Source of the DNA: Ischnura elegans
Lineage: Eukaryota > Arthropoda > Insecta > Odonata > Coenagrionidae
Length of the DNA stretch: 64,000 nt
Reading direction: 5' to 3'
Assembly: GCF_921293095.1 (NCBI RefSeq)
Contig: NC_060251.1
Location: forward strand, 56,747,585-56,811,584
Shown here one piece after another: positions 45,015 through 55,323 of this stretch (position 1 is the stretch's first letter; each line of letters opens with the position of its first letter). A program made the position numbers and the translations under genes. The notes beneath the pieces were generated by a model. The model was not told the DNA's origin. It searched no databases and saw only the letters and a list, made by a program, of their open reading frames with translations.

Positions 45015-45720
45015 ACAATGTTTATTGATGGTGACTGATGTTAACTGATGTTACCATCAATAAACATTGAACACAACCCTGGAGATGGTTTATAAATAAA
45101 CCTAAACGTCGGAAAAATTTACATTTCAATTTTAAACATACACTCCAGTGGCGCAGCGAAGGGGGAGGTCTGGGGGTCCGGACCCCCCGCCCCCAAATAT
45201 GAAAACATAATTTATTTCCTTCATAAAAGAAAACAAAATATAGAAAAAACATGAATTTACTTATGATTTCTTAGGCATATGAAGTTGTTTCGATTATGAA
45301 AAGTGTTATAAATAGCTTAAAACCCTCTTGTTAGTACCCTTTTTTTTAATTTTCACTCTGGTTTTGGACCACTCACCCCGCCCCCGAACGAATTTCCTGG
45401 CTACCCTACTGCTACACTCCAAGATTCAAATTTTTATATTAATATAAATAATATTTTTTTCTAAAATATAATATTTTTTCGAAGTGGGTTATTCTTAATA
45501 TTACCATTTGACAAATTCCGAAATTCTCAATGCATACTCCAAATCGGATGATAACGAAAATTCTGCGTAAACCTAATCTATAATGTTTACTGGAACTTAT
45601 TTAAAAAAAGATTGATGATAGTTTATATATACCTACATAGACCGAAACGTCTGCAAAACTTGCACTTCAATTTTAAGACCTACAATCCAAGATCAAAATG
45701 TTTTGTATTTATTTTGCTTA
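45015..45720 (+). repeat. tandem direct repeat with hammerhead-like motif, split by MITE M1
   Basis: AAACCTAAACGTCGGAAAAA, ACATTTCAATTTTAAACATA (45098-45140) and AGACCGAAACGTCTGCAAAA, GCACTTCAATTTTAAGACCT (45646-45685) are direct copies; subtracting the MITE leaves a period of about 270 bp. The first unit has CTGGAGA, TG, GTTTAT, AATAAAC, CTAAACGTC, a degraded form of the CTGANGA/stem/GAAA layout. A related, inverted and better-preserved unit is at 48735-48835. A short palindrome around ATCAATAAACATTG lies at 45020-45066. Confidence 0.65.
45146..45411. mobile_element. hAT-type MITE, family M1, copy 3
   Basis: Ends CAGTGGCGCAGCGAAGG and TGGCTACCCTACTG. Flanks ATACACTC and CTACACTC agree at 6 of 8 positions, the last six continuously. 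Interior TTTCCTTCATAAAAGAAAAC as in the other copies. Confidence 0.87.
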
Positions 45721-45795
45721 GAGGGTAAGTCTGTCTTGGTTGATGTTCTCGCGGGTGATTGCAGCTGTTGATGATGTCTTTTCGGGTGCGCCCCG

Positions 45796-46275
45796 CGTAT
45801 TTATTCGGTTTAGCTACCTAACGTTTCGTGGCCGTTGCGGGTCACTATTTCTGAGTGAATAAGGATAGTTTTTCCGTTGAGGGTATTTATAAGGGTTCAT
45901 GAACCCTTCTCTAAAGTTATACAAAATTAAATAACAACTCCTAATCCTACTCCTTCCCTGCATGAACCGTCTTCGGTGGCGGCGGGGTAAAGTCCTCGCA
46001 TGCCGAACATGAGGTCGCGGGTTCGAGTCCCGGCTGGATAAGTTTCCCTTATCCCGGGCATGGTTCTTGTACGTTTAATAGTCAAATGTGTTGAATACCC
46101 CGATATAAAATGGCCTATGAGAGCTGTATTCGGTGGTTTGGGAATAAAATAAAATAAATAGAATAAAAACCCTTACACTCCACGGGAAAACTATCATTAT
46201 TCCCCTAAGAAAATATGACCAGCAACGGCCACGAAGTGTCAGCCAACTAAATTGAATAAATACGCGAGACACACG
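45796..46275. repeat. foldback whose loop holds SINE family A
   Basis: CGCGTATTTATTCGGTTTAG, CTTCGTGGCCGTTG-type sequence and AGTTTTTCCGT (45796-45890) recur inverted at 46180-46275 (CGCGTATTTATTCAATTTAG on the minus strand). The SINE at 45968-46165 sits between the arms. Confidence 0.7.
45968..46165 (+). mobile_element. tRNA-derived SINE, family A, copy 2
   Basis: Head CTTCGGTGGCGGCGGGGTAA with B box GGGTTCGAGTCCCGG (about 46018-46032), body CCCTTATCCCGGGCATGG, and tail AATAAAATAAAATAAAT. About 80% identical to 2733-2915. Confidence 0.82.
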
Positions 46276-46299
46276 CAAATGATATAATATCACCGATGG

Positions 46300-48730
46300 G
46301 GTAATTCTTGGTTTAAATATTTGGCCAATAACGAATATTCTGATGCGTATTCCTAATTGTACTTATAGGAACGCGATTAGATGAATGACAAGCGTCGTGT
46401 TGTTCACATCCACGATTATATTTTTTTCTTACCGCAGTGTGACGGGTGACAGGATGACGGAGGGCATGTGTTCACAGGAGGAGTGGCCGGAGATGAATGA
46501 CTCTTGTCAGTTTCTGGGAAGCATAAGGTCTTCGGGTATACGGCAGTAGTCGTGACGAAGGCGCCATTCTGCGGAGCGGGGAACGACTCGAGAGGAATAC
46601 AGAGCGGCCACGAGATACGAATCTGGTTATGATTCGCAATTGTTTCTCGCGAATGACGCAGATCAAGGATGGCGAAGGAGTTTTGCCGGTCTCGTGTACG
46701 TGGGAGGTGAATTAGGTTGAAATGGACGGCTCAAGGGGCTTCTGGCGGCCGGAATAAAGAACGATCTCGCCATTCGTCAAGGATTTTTTTGGCGTATTTT
46801 GCCTTGGAAGTTATCTGTATGCATGGCTGGATTTAGGCGATATGAGGCCCTGCTAAACAAAACTAAAATAAACGCAAAAACAATATTGAATATACTGCTA
46901 AAATTTGAAGTGATTCTTCAGTGGGTTTTTATCCAAAATATTCTTTCGGCAAAATTTCGCTTTTGGTGACTCAACGCCGTATCATCGTAAAGTGGTAGCC
47001 ATATTAACTTCGTATAAAGACTGTCCGGACATGTATGGCACCACGGTCTTCGCTTGCAATCTTAGGGATTATCGTGAGCACCATGTTAATGGCATATGGG
47101 TATTACCCTCGGCGTTGCATCAAGCGGCATACTCTCCCAACCCATCGTGTAGAAATCTTTCGTCGTATTATTTTCGTTCTTAAATAACTTTCGGATAAAT
47201 AAATTTCAGCGACTTTAAAATTACAGAATTCAGCTGCCTTTTTTGATCGTAGGTTGCTAAAAATACATCCCCACCAAAAAATGAATGTAGAGAAAGCTCA
47301 TAGTGAGGGGAAACATAGTTACGTATTTTTCTCCCTATTCCACCTCTGGAATTCCCGACATGGGAAAAACCTCTACGCCTCTTGAATTTATGTACACATT
47401 GTTTATTTGTGTACTTTCTTATGTAATCATTCGTCTAATTTTGCGATTGAAGTCTAGTGTATTTGCAGTAATCTTTGTGATCAGGTATTCTGGTTCTCGA
47501 ACAACAACGAAAAGAGCATCAATTTTTTTCGTGAATCCGTAATTTCTGATTTATTTCCAAAAGTATGAAAATAATCGTGAATATCTCAAATTAATAACGT
47601 TCATACAATTTTCTTTCCGGAAACACAGTTGATGTTGCCTCAAATAATCTCTTTTTTACTACACCTCCAAAAGAACTCGCTGTGCAAAATAAATCATTGC
47701 CTTAACGGTATGTGGCAACTTTTTGCGCTGTAATATGAACATTTTAAAATATTTTGGAGGGTTAAAGGAGGGTCTAATAGTTGAGGGGAGTTGCCATTGA
47801 AGATAACAATTCATTAAGGGTCTCCCATCGGTCCCACCTTTCCTAAGGTGGAGGATGAAGGATACTTTTTAAGTTTGTAACCATTCATCGATATCACATT
47901 TTGGTTCCCCATTGAATGTTCCGAGCATCGAACCTTATCTGATACGGAGCAAATATGAACGATTTTTTTTCTTCTGCACACTATGGCTAAAATTTAAATG
48001 GTAAAAATACAGATTACGATTGACCTTTGATTGGTCTAACAGGCTGATATCGACGATGCTGTTTGCAATGCCTATTTCGAGCGTAATGCCCATACGTTAA
48101 TTCAATTTTTACTTCCAACACATTCAAAACTCCCAAAGATGGAGCGGTTGCAGGATTGTAATATAGTCAATTTAGAAGTATTTCATTTGCAAAACTTTTC
48201 CATTATAATTTTTAAGTTGGAGATTTCATTGGTGATCTCAGCATTTGGAATCTGCTCAGCGTCAAACCAATCTTCAAATTGCTTATTAAAGTGAGAATGA
48301 TGAAGCCACCCTGGCCGTTTAACCGTGCGGCTAAATTTTCAATGACAAAATGACAGATCACGTGACATGCGAGAGATAAGTTTACTTACATCACCTTTTT
48401 CGCTCGCGAGAGGAGAGGTATTAGGATGTCAATAAGGTCTTACGCCCTCAGAGTTTCAACCCGAGGGTTAAAATGGATAAGTGAGGTTTAAGCTCTATCC
48501 AGAGCCACAGGCTTGAGAAATCACTCATAGAATAGGGGAGCCAAATCCTGAACCGTAACGAATTTCTAAGATTATCGTTTGGGGATCATAGATCACTCCC
48601 ACAGTATTCTAAGAATTTTTGAGCATTTTAAAACGGAACGAACGGGCTTATTTTATGCGATTATTTTTCATTTCCTTTTCCTGACCTTTTATTCAATAAG
48701 GACTTTTGGATCTTTGAGTGTAGGCCTTAA
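46300..48730. other. anonymous DNA
   Basis: No supported gene. 46440-46740 is relatively GC/CpG-rich (CGGAGCGGGGAACGACTCG). No repeat matches elsewhere in the window. Confidence 0.4.
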
Positions 48731-48734
48731 AACT

Positions 48735-48835
48735 GAAATGCAAGTTTTGCCAACTTTTCAGTTTATTCATAAACCATCTTCAGGGCTTTTTGCAATGTTT
48801 ATCGATGGTAACTGATGCTAACTGATGTGGATACT
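48735..48835 (-). repeat. hammerhead-like repeat unit
   Basis: On the minus strand: CTGAAGA, TG, GTTTAT, G, AATAAAC, T, GAAA, AGTTGGC, followed by AAAACTTGCATTTCAGTTTT. That tail matches the 45.1- and 45.65-kb units. GTTTAT/ATAAAC forms a perfect stem II. The other side carries AATGTTTATCGATGGTAACT, shared with 45020. Confidence 0.6.
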
Positions 48836-49082
48836 TAAAGGGTTGGAGAGTTCTCCTTAGAACTCCACTTAAAGGGCGTACCAAGGATCAAAATTAGACG
48901 GGGAAAAAAAAATTTTGATTAAAAATTTCGTTTTGAACTTAATTTACTTTTGCTTCAAGGGAGGTGGGCAGCTACAAATTTTACGTGAGAAATCAATATG
49001 CAAGATAGGGGAGCTAATTTATTTTCCATGGGCCATCGCACACTTATAAGATTATTGTTTGAGGATCTACGAAAGATTCAGC

Positions 49083-49155
49083 CGGGATTTGAGCCTGGGA
49101 CACCTCAAACAGTAGCCATATGCTCTGTCCACAAGGCTAACACGCTCTCATAATA
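49083..49155 (-). mobile_element. tRNA-like SINE head or tRNA pseudogene
   Basis: Minus strand: GAGCGTGTTAGCCTTGTGGA (A-box side) and GGCTCAAATCCCGGC (B box, about 49086-49100). About 72 nt, tRNA-sized, but no matching acceptor stem. Confidence 0.55.
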
Positions 49156-49254
49156 CGATATTTATTAATTTAATAATTTAAAAAATGCCAATATGGCCTT
49201 TAAATTGAATATAAATATTATAATCTGAAGGTTGAACAAATTGAAACTATGAAC

Positions 49255-49936
49255 AAATGAAAAAAGGATAAAACTTAAATATTCAGGAGAAAATTACGAA
49301 GAAGCTTTACGAAGCTGCCTCTTAAATGATCCGAAGGGCGCTGCGAGATCCAAATAACGGTAGATAGACGAAAGGGTGTTGAACAAGGCAGTGGAGCAGC
49401 GAGGGGGAATATACCCTATAGAACCCTATATATATAACCCTACCCCCAGAGCTCAGATAAATTTTTAAATTTAATCCATTTTACTTAATTGAATAAAAAT
49501 TGCTTATATAATAGTTTAGGGAGTAATAAAATATCCATCAGAAAGCCGTAAAACTCACCATTTTGAACCATTTATCTTAGAAATTTTGTGGGGAAGGGCC
49601 CCCGCACCTCCCGCTTATCCTCCAGACCTCCCAGTATTAGTTGCGCGCAAACCTCCCCTAGGCTTAATTCCTAGCCGCGCCCCTGGCACAAAGTATGAAA
49701 TCTGTAAAAGAAATTTATCCCTGGGAGAGAGATTGACGGAATTTAGGTTTGTGTAGTAGGTGGCTGTTTTGAAAGGCGCGGGTGGAAATGAGAAATGAAA
49801 ATAATGAGAGTATTTATGAGGATCGATACTTACCACTTAAGGCAGTTTAGATGAAATAAATACCATAATATCAGGGAAAAGGGGGCGGTAAACTGATCTT
49901 TGCCTCCCCTGACAAAACACCAAGTTCCAGTCCTCG
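49255..49936 (-). pseudogene. LINE family 3 C-terminal region, interrupted by hAT MITE M4
   Basis: Minus-strand segments PDIMVFISSKLP, SIDPHKYSHYFHFSFPPAPF, ATYYTNLNSVNLSPRDKF and, beyond the MITE, DLAAPFGSFKRQLRK. This is the C-terminal tail seen after the RT of CR1/Jockey-like elements (also at 49940-50310, 51440-51700 and 52015-52204). Frameshifts present; the MITE (49389-49685) lies between the FVP and NTL segments. Confidence 0.7.
49389..49685. mobile_element. hAT-type MITE, family M4, copy 2
   Basis: Ends CAGTGGAGCAGCGAGGGG and CCTAGCCGCGCCCCTG; inverted relative to copy 1 at 23194. Flanks GAACAAGG (49381-49388) and GCACAAAG (49686-49693) agree at 6 of 8. Interrupts LINE family 3 at the same point where the 51.6-kb copy is uninterrupted (CCTTGTTCAACACC). 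Confidence 0.86.
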
Positions 49937-49939
49937 TTT

Positions 49940-50310
49940 CCTCTGGAGTGAATACGATCGGGGGTCATTTTCGAAACTGCCTCTTGAATGAGCTGAAGGG
50001 TGCTTAGAAATCCATCTAAGGGTAGGAAGACGAAATGGTGACAAAAAGGTGGGAAATCTGTAAAAAAGTGGTCTGTGGGATCTCGAGAAAGACAGAATTT
50101 AGGTTGGTGTTGTAGTTGGCTATAACGAAAGACGTGGGAGGGAATGTGAAGTGAAAAAATAGGGAGTAATTTAGAGGATCGGTACTTACCATTTAAGTCA
50201 GTGTAAATGAAAGAAAGATCGTAAATATTCCTACGGGTGGAAAGTGAGGCCAATGGTAGGGCAGACAGATTGTGCATGCAGTACCTCATAGTCAGATTTA
50301 GGGGCACTGG
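49940..50310 (-). pseudogene. LINE family 3 C-terminal region, second copy
   Basis: Open on the minus strand: LSALPLASLSTRRNIYDLSF, IYTDLNGKYRSSKLLPIFSL, SQLQHQPKFCLSRD, and LDGFLSTLQLIQEAVSK. Matches the adjacent 49255-49936 copy. The RT active site is not present. Confidence 0.72.
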
Positions 50311-50500
50311 GCACTTTGGGTATTACGGAGCCTCAATAATTTAATTTCATTTTGATTATATTCATGTAAAATAAAGGGAATATTTCATACAGTAATAGTT
50401 GTATGTTGTTTTTAATCTCAAGCATGAGAAGATCGTTTGCCTGTCAAACTCTTGTGCCTCCCACCCCCTAGAAAAAAATCCTGGGTCCGATTCTGCAGAA
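50296..50500. mobile_element. hAT-like MITE, family M3, copy 2
   Basis: TTTTTAATCTCAAGCATGAG and AAGATCGTTTGCCTGTCAAA with a right end AAAAAAATCCTGGGTCC match the copy at 21570-21850. Left end GATTTAGGGGCAC. No target duplication identified. Confidence 0.58.
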
Positions 50501-50509
50501 CATATATGT

Positions 50510-50930
50510 AATGCGGAGGAAGAGTTCTCCAGTTTCCATCCAAGGGTTTTTCAGTACCGAAGTTCGCCGGAAAAACCTCAGATCCTTCATGTAAGTAATG
50601 TAGTAGCCATTTGCATTTTCCATAATGTTATTGACTTTGAAGGGGATGAGGGGTGTTGACCTCAGTATCTTGCTGTTGCGCAGCTGCCTTGAGCGCTTTT
50701 GTACTGTATATTCAGTGTGTAGGGGGTCCCGGTTTAGTTCCATGGCCGGTCGCCCAGGGTGCGCTCGAGTACGAAGGCGACAGTCGGGGCGTGAACGGCG
50801 TCCTTCCTCGCATTGTCCTTTCGGCTCCGATACGATCACTGGTCGGGGCAGAGCAACTGTGTCGCGCGGCAATGCCCCAAATATCTCGGGTCCGTAAAAA
50901 TCACCCCCGCGATAGGGAGTCTCTCCCGCT
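50510..50930. other. GC-rich segment upstream of LINE family 3 fragment
   Basis: Locally GC-rich (CCATGGCCGGTCGCCCAGG, GTGCGCTCGAGTACG) with overlapping ORFs on both strands, including a 134-codon minus-strand frame. No domain recognised in any frame; composition alone explains the open frames. Confidence 0.35.
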
Positions 50931-50944
50931 GGAAACCAGGGCTG

Positions 50945-51700
50945 GAACTTGGTGTTTTGTCAGGGGGGGGGGCAAATATCAGTTTACCGTCCCCCTTTCC
51001 CTGATATTATGATCTTTATTTCATTTAATTTATGCATTTTATTTAAGTAATTTTCACATACAGCCGCGACGCCAATTTAAGGTGAAATTTTAACAATGAC
51101 ATGATTTAGACACAATACAATAACAAAATAAAAACAAGCAAAGAATTAATCAGTAGGGAAAGTATAACATTCACTTGGCAGACGTATGGGACAGAGATTG
51201 TGCGGTGAATTGTTTGCAAGACAGGTAAAAAGGATCTATGGAAGGAGGGAGCGAATTTAGAAGGGAGGAGAGGCGATATAAAGGTGAGCGCTTGGTCAGG
51301 GAGATTCTGGGAATAGGAAGGTGGAGTAGGGAGAGCGAGCGGGTGGAACGAGTCAATATTCTAAAATTCAACAGAGAGAGGAGTTCAGGGCAGTCAAAAG
51401 TCGAGTTAAAGATATTGTGTAGAAAGTTGAAGTACGTTTTAACACTGCCTTAAATGGTAAGTACCGATCCTCAGAAATACTTCCATTATTTTTACTCCAC
51501 ATTCCTGCTTGAGCCTTTCGTAATAACCACCTGCTACAATAACCTAAATTCCGTCTATCTCTCTGCAAGAGATCACTTTTTTTACAGATTCCATACCTTG
51601 TTCAACACCATATCGTCTACCTACCGTTCTGTGGACCTCTCAGCGCCCTTTGGATCATTCAAGAGGCAGCTTCGTAAAGCCATTTTCTCCTGAATTTTAT
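50945..51700 (+). pseudogene. LINE family 3 C-terminal region, third copy, interrupted
   Basis: CTGGAACTTGGTGTTTTGTC and CCCTGATATTATGATCTTTA (50945-51030) match 49848-49936 inverted. After an insertion that includes the 51235-51395 repeat, the LINE resumes at 51440 with STDPQKYFHYFYSTF, ITCYNNLNSVYLSARD and FGSFKRQLRKAIFS. Faces the opposite way to the two copies at 49-50 kb. Confidence 0.65.
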
Positions 51701-52014
51701 GTTTTATCCTCTTTTCAATTTTTTTAAATAATTTCACCCTCCCTCCCCATTCTCCACCCATAAATTTTAATGCCTCAGTAAGCTATTTGTGGGATGCGAT
51801 AGTTGAAATGACACATCGTATGCACGCTATTAAGAAGTTTTGTTTATGAAAAACACTTTTTTTAATAACACTTATATTAACATACGTGTACATACCAATG
51901 CACACAGCAAACTTACATTGAAAAACTGCAATAGAATTATAATTAAAATAAATAGATAGAAACAACGAAACATGATTAAATTAATGTATATGTCTGCCAT
52001 ATCTTTGGTCCCAC

Positions 52015-52204
52015 TTTTCATCTTTATTTCATTTAGGCTGCATTAAATGTTGAGTACCGATCCTCTCAAATACTCCCATTCTTTTCACTCCACATACTCA
52101 CTTGCGCCTCTCGCAATAGCCACCTACTGCACCAACCTATATTTCATATTTCTCTCTCCTAGGGATCACTTTTATTGCAGACTTCCTACAAAAGTGCTAC
52201 TACA
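52015..52204 (+). pseudogene. LINE family 3 C-terminal fragment, fourth copy
   Basis: TTTATTTCATTTAGGCTGC, GAGTACCGATCCTCTCAAAT and TCTCTCTCCTAGGGATCAC match the other family-3 copies. Truncated where MITE M5 begins. Confidence 0.6.
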
Positions 52205-52463
52205 CATCGATGGCTAAGTTCTAACAACAAGTATCTCAAAATTTGGCCGGTCTGACACGGGTATCTTAAACAAAGTGTAATTTTATTAAAAAATAAAATT
52301 CAAGCAAAAGCAACTCTCTTTGGCAAATGTGTGCTTCTTTTTTCGTTTTATGAATTTTTGGTCTTTAATTTTATCGTACAATCAGAAAAAAATAATCGTT
52401 TTTTTGCTCTCCTGGAAAGTTTCTATTTTTGAGATACGTGTTGTTATAACTTAGCCATCGATA
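52205..52463. mobile_element. MITE family M5, copy 2
   Basis: Inverted ends CATCGATGGCTAAGTTCTAA and (right, inverted) TATCGATGGCTAAGTTATAA, extending about 36 bp inward to ..GTATCTCAAA. Copy 1 is at 23699-23952. The TA flank is clear only on the right. Confidence 0.8.
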
Positions 52464-52599
52464 TATTGATACACTGCAATACACTTATTTTTTTGCATCG
52501 TAACTCAATTGCAACTACGCAAAAATTTGAAATTCACTTTTCAAATTTTGCCGCCCCCACCCCACTCTGTCCCGCCCTAGTTCCGGCCCTGCCGGAAAC

Positions 52600-53737
52600 A
52601 CATGATTCCGGTCCGACAGGACTTGTAATTTCCAGCATCCGTTGCATGAGCGATGGGGTTGAGGGAAGGTAACGTCATACTCCTCACGGCCAGCCGTTTG
52701 ATTGATCTCCTCGCCGTCCTTCGCATTTTGTATTGGCTTAGAAAATGTGCCACGATCCACTATTTATCACCTCTTTGTAATTACCTTTCTCTTTGACACT
52801 GGAAAGGGACAAAGAAAAAAATGCGAGCTAAAACGATCGAACCAGTTTCACTTTATGCCCTTCAAGAAATGAAATAAATGCTGCGGTGTTTTGGTCCATT
52901 GCAACTAGGGGCCATCAACCTCGAGTGATTATCGGTTCGGTCCCCATTTTCATTTGTTTCCGCCTTGAAACTTTTACTTTTCATTTTCACTCTTTAAGGG
53001 AGATTTATCATTCATATAAAATGCTATGAAATGAGCCTGTCGTGAGTTTTCTCCATTTTAGATCGATGGTGGATTATTTTGTCCATGAAATACGAGGCAA
53101 ATTAAGCCTTGGTCTAACTTAGAAGGCACATAGTAACGTTAATCAGTATATTTCTATGTGATAAAATATCAATGTAATTTCTAGTGAATTGGAAGGGCCA
53201 GCAGTAGAAGCATGATATATTCCAGTTACTTAATTATTGGATTTTTTTCGACGTTATCAAGTAGATAAGAAACAGTTTTTTCTCTCCATGTAAAAATATC
53301 GTATCATTTTTTTATCCTAATACACGTGCTGCGTTAAAATATCAAACGTTAGATACAATTGAAATTCTTTCTCAGAATGCTCTTGAAATATTAAATCACC
53401 GAATACTTTTAAGATTGTTTTAAATATAATTGTTCTATGGTCTATTGCTCACGCATAACCTGTCGCAGATTAAGTAGAGACTTAGTTACTAACTAAAGAA
53501 AATACTTTCTCCGAACAAAAGCATCGTTAACAGTTAACTTTTTTGCCCTAATAAAATCCGCTACGTCAAAATACTATCAACCGTTGGGTAAAATTGAAAT
53601 ATTATTATTAAATATTGTACAAATTAATGATAAGTACTGAGGGCAGTAAAGATATAGTAACAGAATAGGTATGAAATGCAAATATTGTATTCTAGAGCCA
53701 CGCTTGGATTTTAATGGAATGACTGTTGTAAGTGCAG
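52600..53737. other. anonymous DNA
   Basis: No gene or repeat recognised. A single hAT-like end (CCTAGTTCCGGCCCTG) lies just before, at 52576-52591, without a convincing partner. Confidence 0.4.
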
Positions 53738-53850
53738 AAAAGCGATGGAAAAAGGGACGGTGGGAATGACCGTGTGATTCAGAAAAAGATGGCTCGAGCG
53801 ATCACTCTTTTGGTCCCTGAAAACCTAGGTATCATAGTGAGGGACGGGAA
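53738..53850. repeat. dispersed repeat family R4, copy 3
   Basis: GGAAAAAGGGACGGTGGGAA, GACCGTGTGATTCAG and TTTTGGTCCCTGAAAACCT match 21985-22070 and (inverted) 23600-23675. Confidence 0.55.
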
Positions 53851-53956
53851 AATGAATGTGTGATTAACCCTTACATGCCTCAGATCCAATTTTTACCCTC
53901 CCCACTACTCCCCATGAATGTTTCTTTACCCTACCCCTAACTGAAACCTATATAGG

Positions 53957-54445
53957 GAAACCCGGGGCGGAACGGGGTAAGCGATTTTTAAGTGCGAAAA
54001 AAAGCTGGAATAACTATAACTAGTCCAGATTGGTGTTGCTTAACTTATAAGTAACATCAGTCTTGACTAGATAAAGTTATTGGCGCAGCACCTTTTTTCG
54101 CACGTTAAGAAATCGCTTACCCATGGGCATACCCAGAATCAAAACTGGGGGGGCAAAACTAGCTGTGGCCGTTCAAGTTGTAACTTTTTGTACAGAAAAG
54201 GTAATGAAATATTTATTAGAGTTTATAATTATTTGCTTGAAAAAATAATGATTTTTAATTTTGGTTCCATGTCTTATACTAATATCATTTTTCTTCAAAA
54301 GGTAAATTCGTTCATAACTATTGTTTTGAACTAAATTTATTTTCGCTTCTAGGGGTACAGTTGCCCTCTTGTCCCCCGCTGGATACGCCTGTGCGCTTTA
54401 ACCCCCGTTCCGCGCGGTTACCCAGTTCCGCCCCTGGTTCCCCTA
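53957..54445. mobile_element. TIR element with internal hairpin, host to a nested MITE
   Basis: Ends GGGGCGGAACGGGGTAA and (inverted) GGGGCGGAACTGGGTAA. The left half is a long hairpin: AAGCGATTTTTAAGTGCG (53979) against CGCACGTTAAGAAATCGCTT (54100-54119). The element at 54122-54393 has inserted into it. Confidence 0.65.
54122..54393. mobile_element. hAT-like MITE nested in the 53957 element
   Basis: Ends CATGGGCATACCCAGAATC and (inverted) CACAGGCGTATCCAGCGG with a G-run just inside the left end. Flanks CGCTTACC (54114-54121) and CGCTTTAA (54394-54401) agree at 6 of 8 positions. Confidence 0.68.
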
Positions 54446-54631
54446 TACTTGTACTTTGTCGGTGATCGACACCTTGATAATTATGGCTAACCGATGAAAC
54501 CTGGGTTGCTTTATTTTAAATGATAAATGCGATGCAATTATGTGTCATTTTTTATTTTATCAACATTGTATAGTTTTTTATGTTGAAAGGAAGATTTTAT
54601 ATTGATATATCGAGATTTTAATTGTACTTTT

Positions 54632-54771
54632 ATGAGTCTCGGCTTTCGGGCGTTCCTCCGCGTTGAGTGGTCCATAGGTGACGACAGTTTCTCCAGCCAT
54701 TCTGCTGGCGTCTTCAGGTCAGAAGTGGCGATGCATAAAATTTGCCCGAACGCCCGAAAGCCGAGACTCGT
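54632..54771. repeat. foldback with hammerhead-like core
   Basis: Inverted arms GAGTCTCGGCTTTCGGGCG (54634) and CGCCCGAAAGCCGAGACTC (to 54769). Between them the minus strand reads CTGAAGA, CG, CCAGC, AGAATG, GCTGG, A, GAAACTGTCGTC, i.e. core strings, a 5-bp stem II and a GTC. Flanking sequence is unrelated to the other foldbacks. Confidence 0.75.
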
Positions 54772-55064
54772 ATGGAGAAACGCCGCTAAAACCTCAGATG
54801 TAACTTAATTGTACTTTTCTTTGCTCTCACGTTTCCATTTGGGTTGGCTGCTACTCATTGAGGTAACCAGTAAGTTTCTCCTGTGTTTATGTCACCCTGA
54901 ACTTGAATTTAGGTACCTAAGAAGACGAATCACTCCCTCAACCGATCGTATTTTGCCGCATGTCGCGACGAGTTACTTGTTTAAACCTATAAAGTCATAT
55001 TGAAATTTTCAGGGTAACGTGGGCAAAATTTGGCCTTATCTAAAATGAAAAAACAATATTTCTG

Positions 55065-55320
55065 TATCTCGGAGGTACAAGACGCTTATGTCCGTTTTCC
55101 TAATTTTTCAGGAGGGCAGTTTTAAGATTAAAAAAAAATTTAATCAGTAATTACTCGAGAGTTTAGGTTACTATACCAATAATATTGTGGCATGAAAATG
55201 TTGTAAACTTGTTTCATAATCTTCTGGTAGTTACTGGTTTAATTTTTTTTGTTTTAATTTTTAAATTGCTCTCCTGAAAAATTAGGAAAACGGACACAGT
55301 GTCCTTTACCTCCGAGGTAT
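55065..55320. mobile_element. MITE with ~52-bp inverted ends
   Basis: TATCTCGGAGGTACAAGACG and TGTCCGTTTTCCTAATTTTT (from 55065) recur inverted to 55320 with a few changes (AAAATTAGGAAAACGGACAC). 256 bp, AT-rich non-coding centre. Superfamily unknown. Confidence 0.82.
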
Positions 55321-55323
55321 AGA

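Noticed and set aside
50468..50872. 134-codon minus-strand ORF, Arg/Pro-rich
   Set aside because: Overlapping open frames on both strands in a GC-rich block are expected by composition; no domain recognised.
50937..52591. Possible hAT element with ends CAGGGCTGGAAC.. / ..GTTCCGGCCCTG and flanks CTGGAAAC / CCGGAAAC
   Set aside because: The left end and about 50 bp outside it align with the LINE family 3 copy at 49848-49985 (inverted), so the left boundary is not an insertion point. The match is probably coincidental, or only the right end belongs to a hAT.
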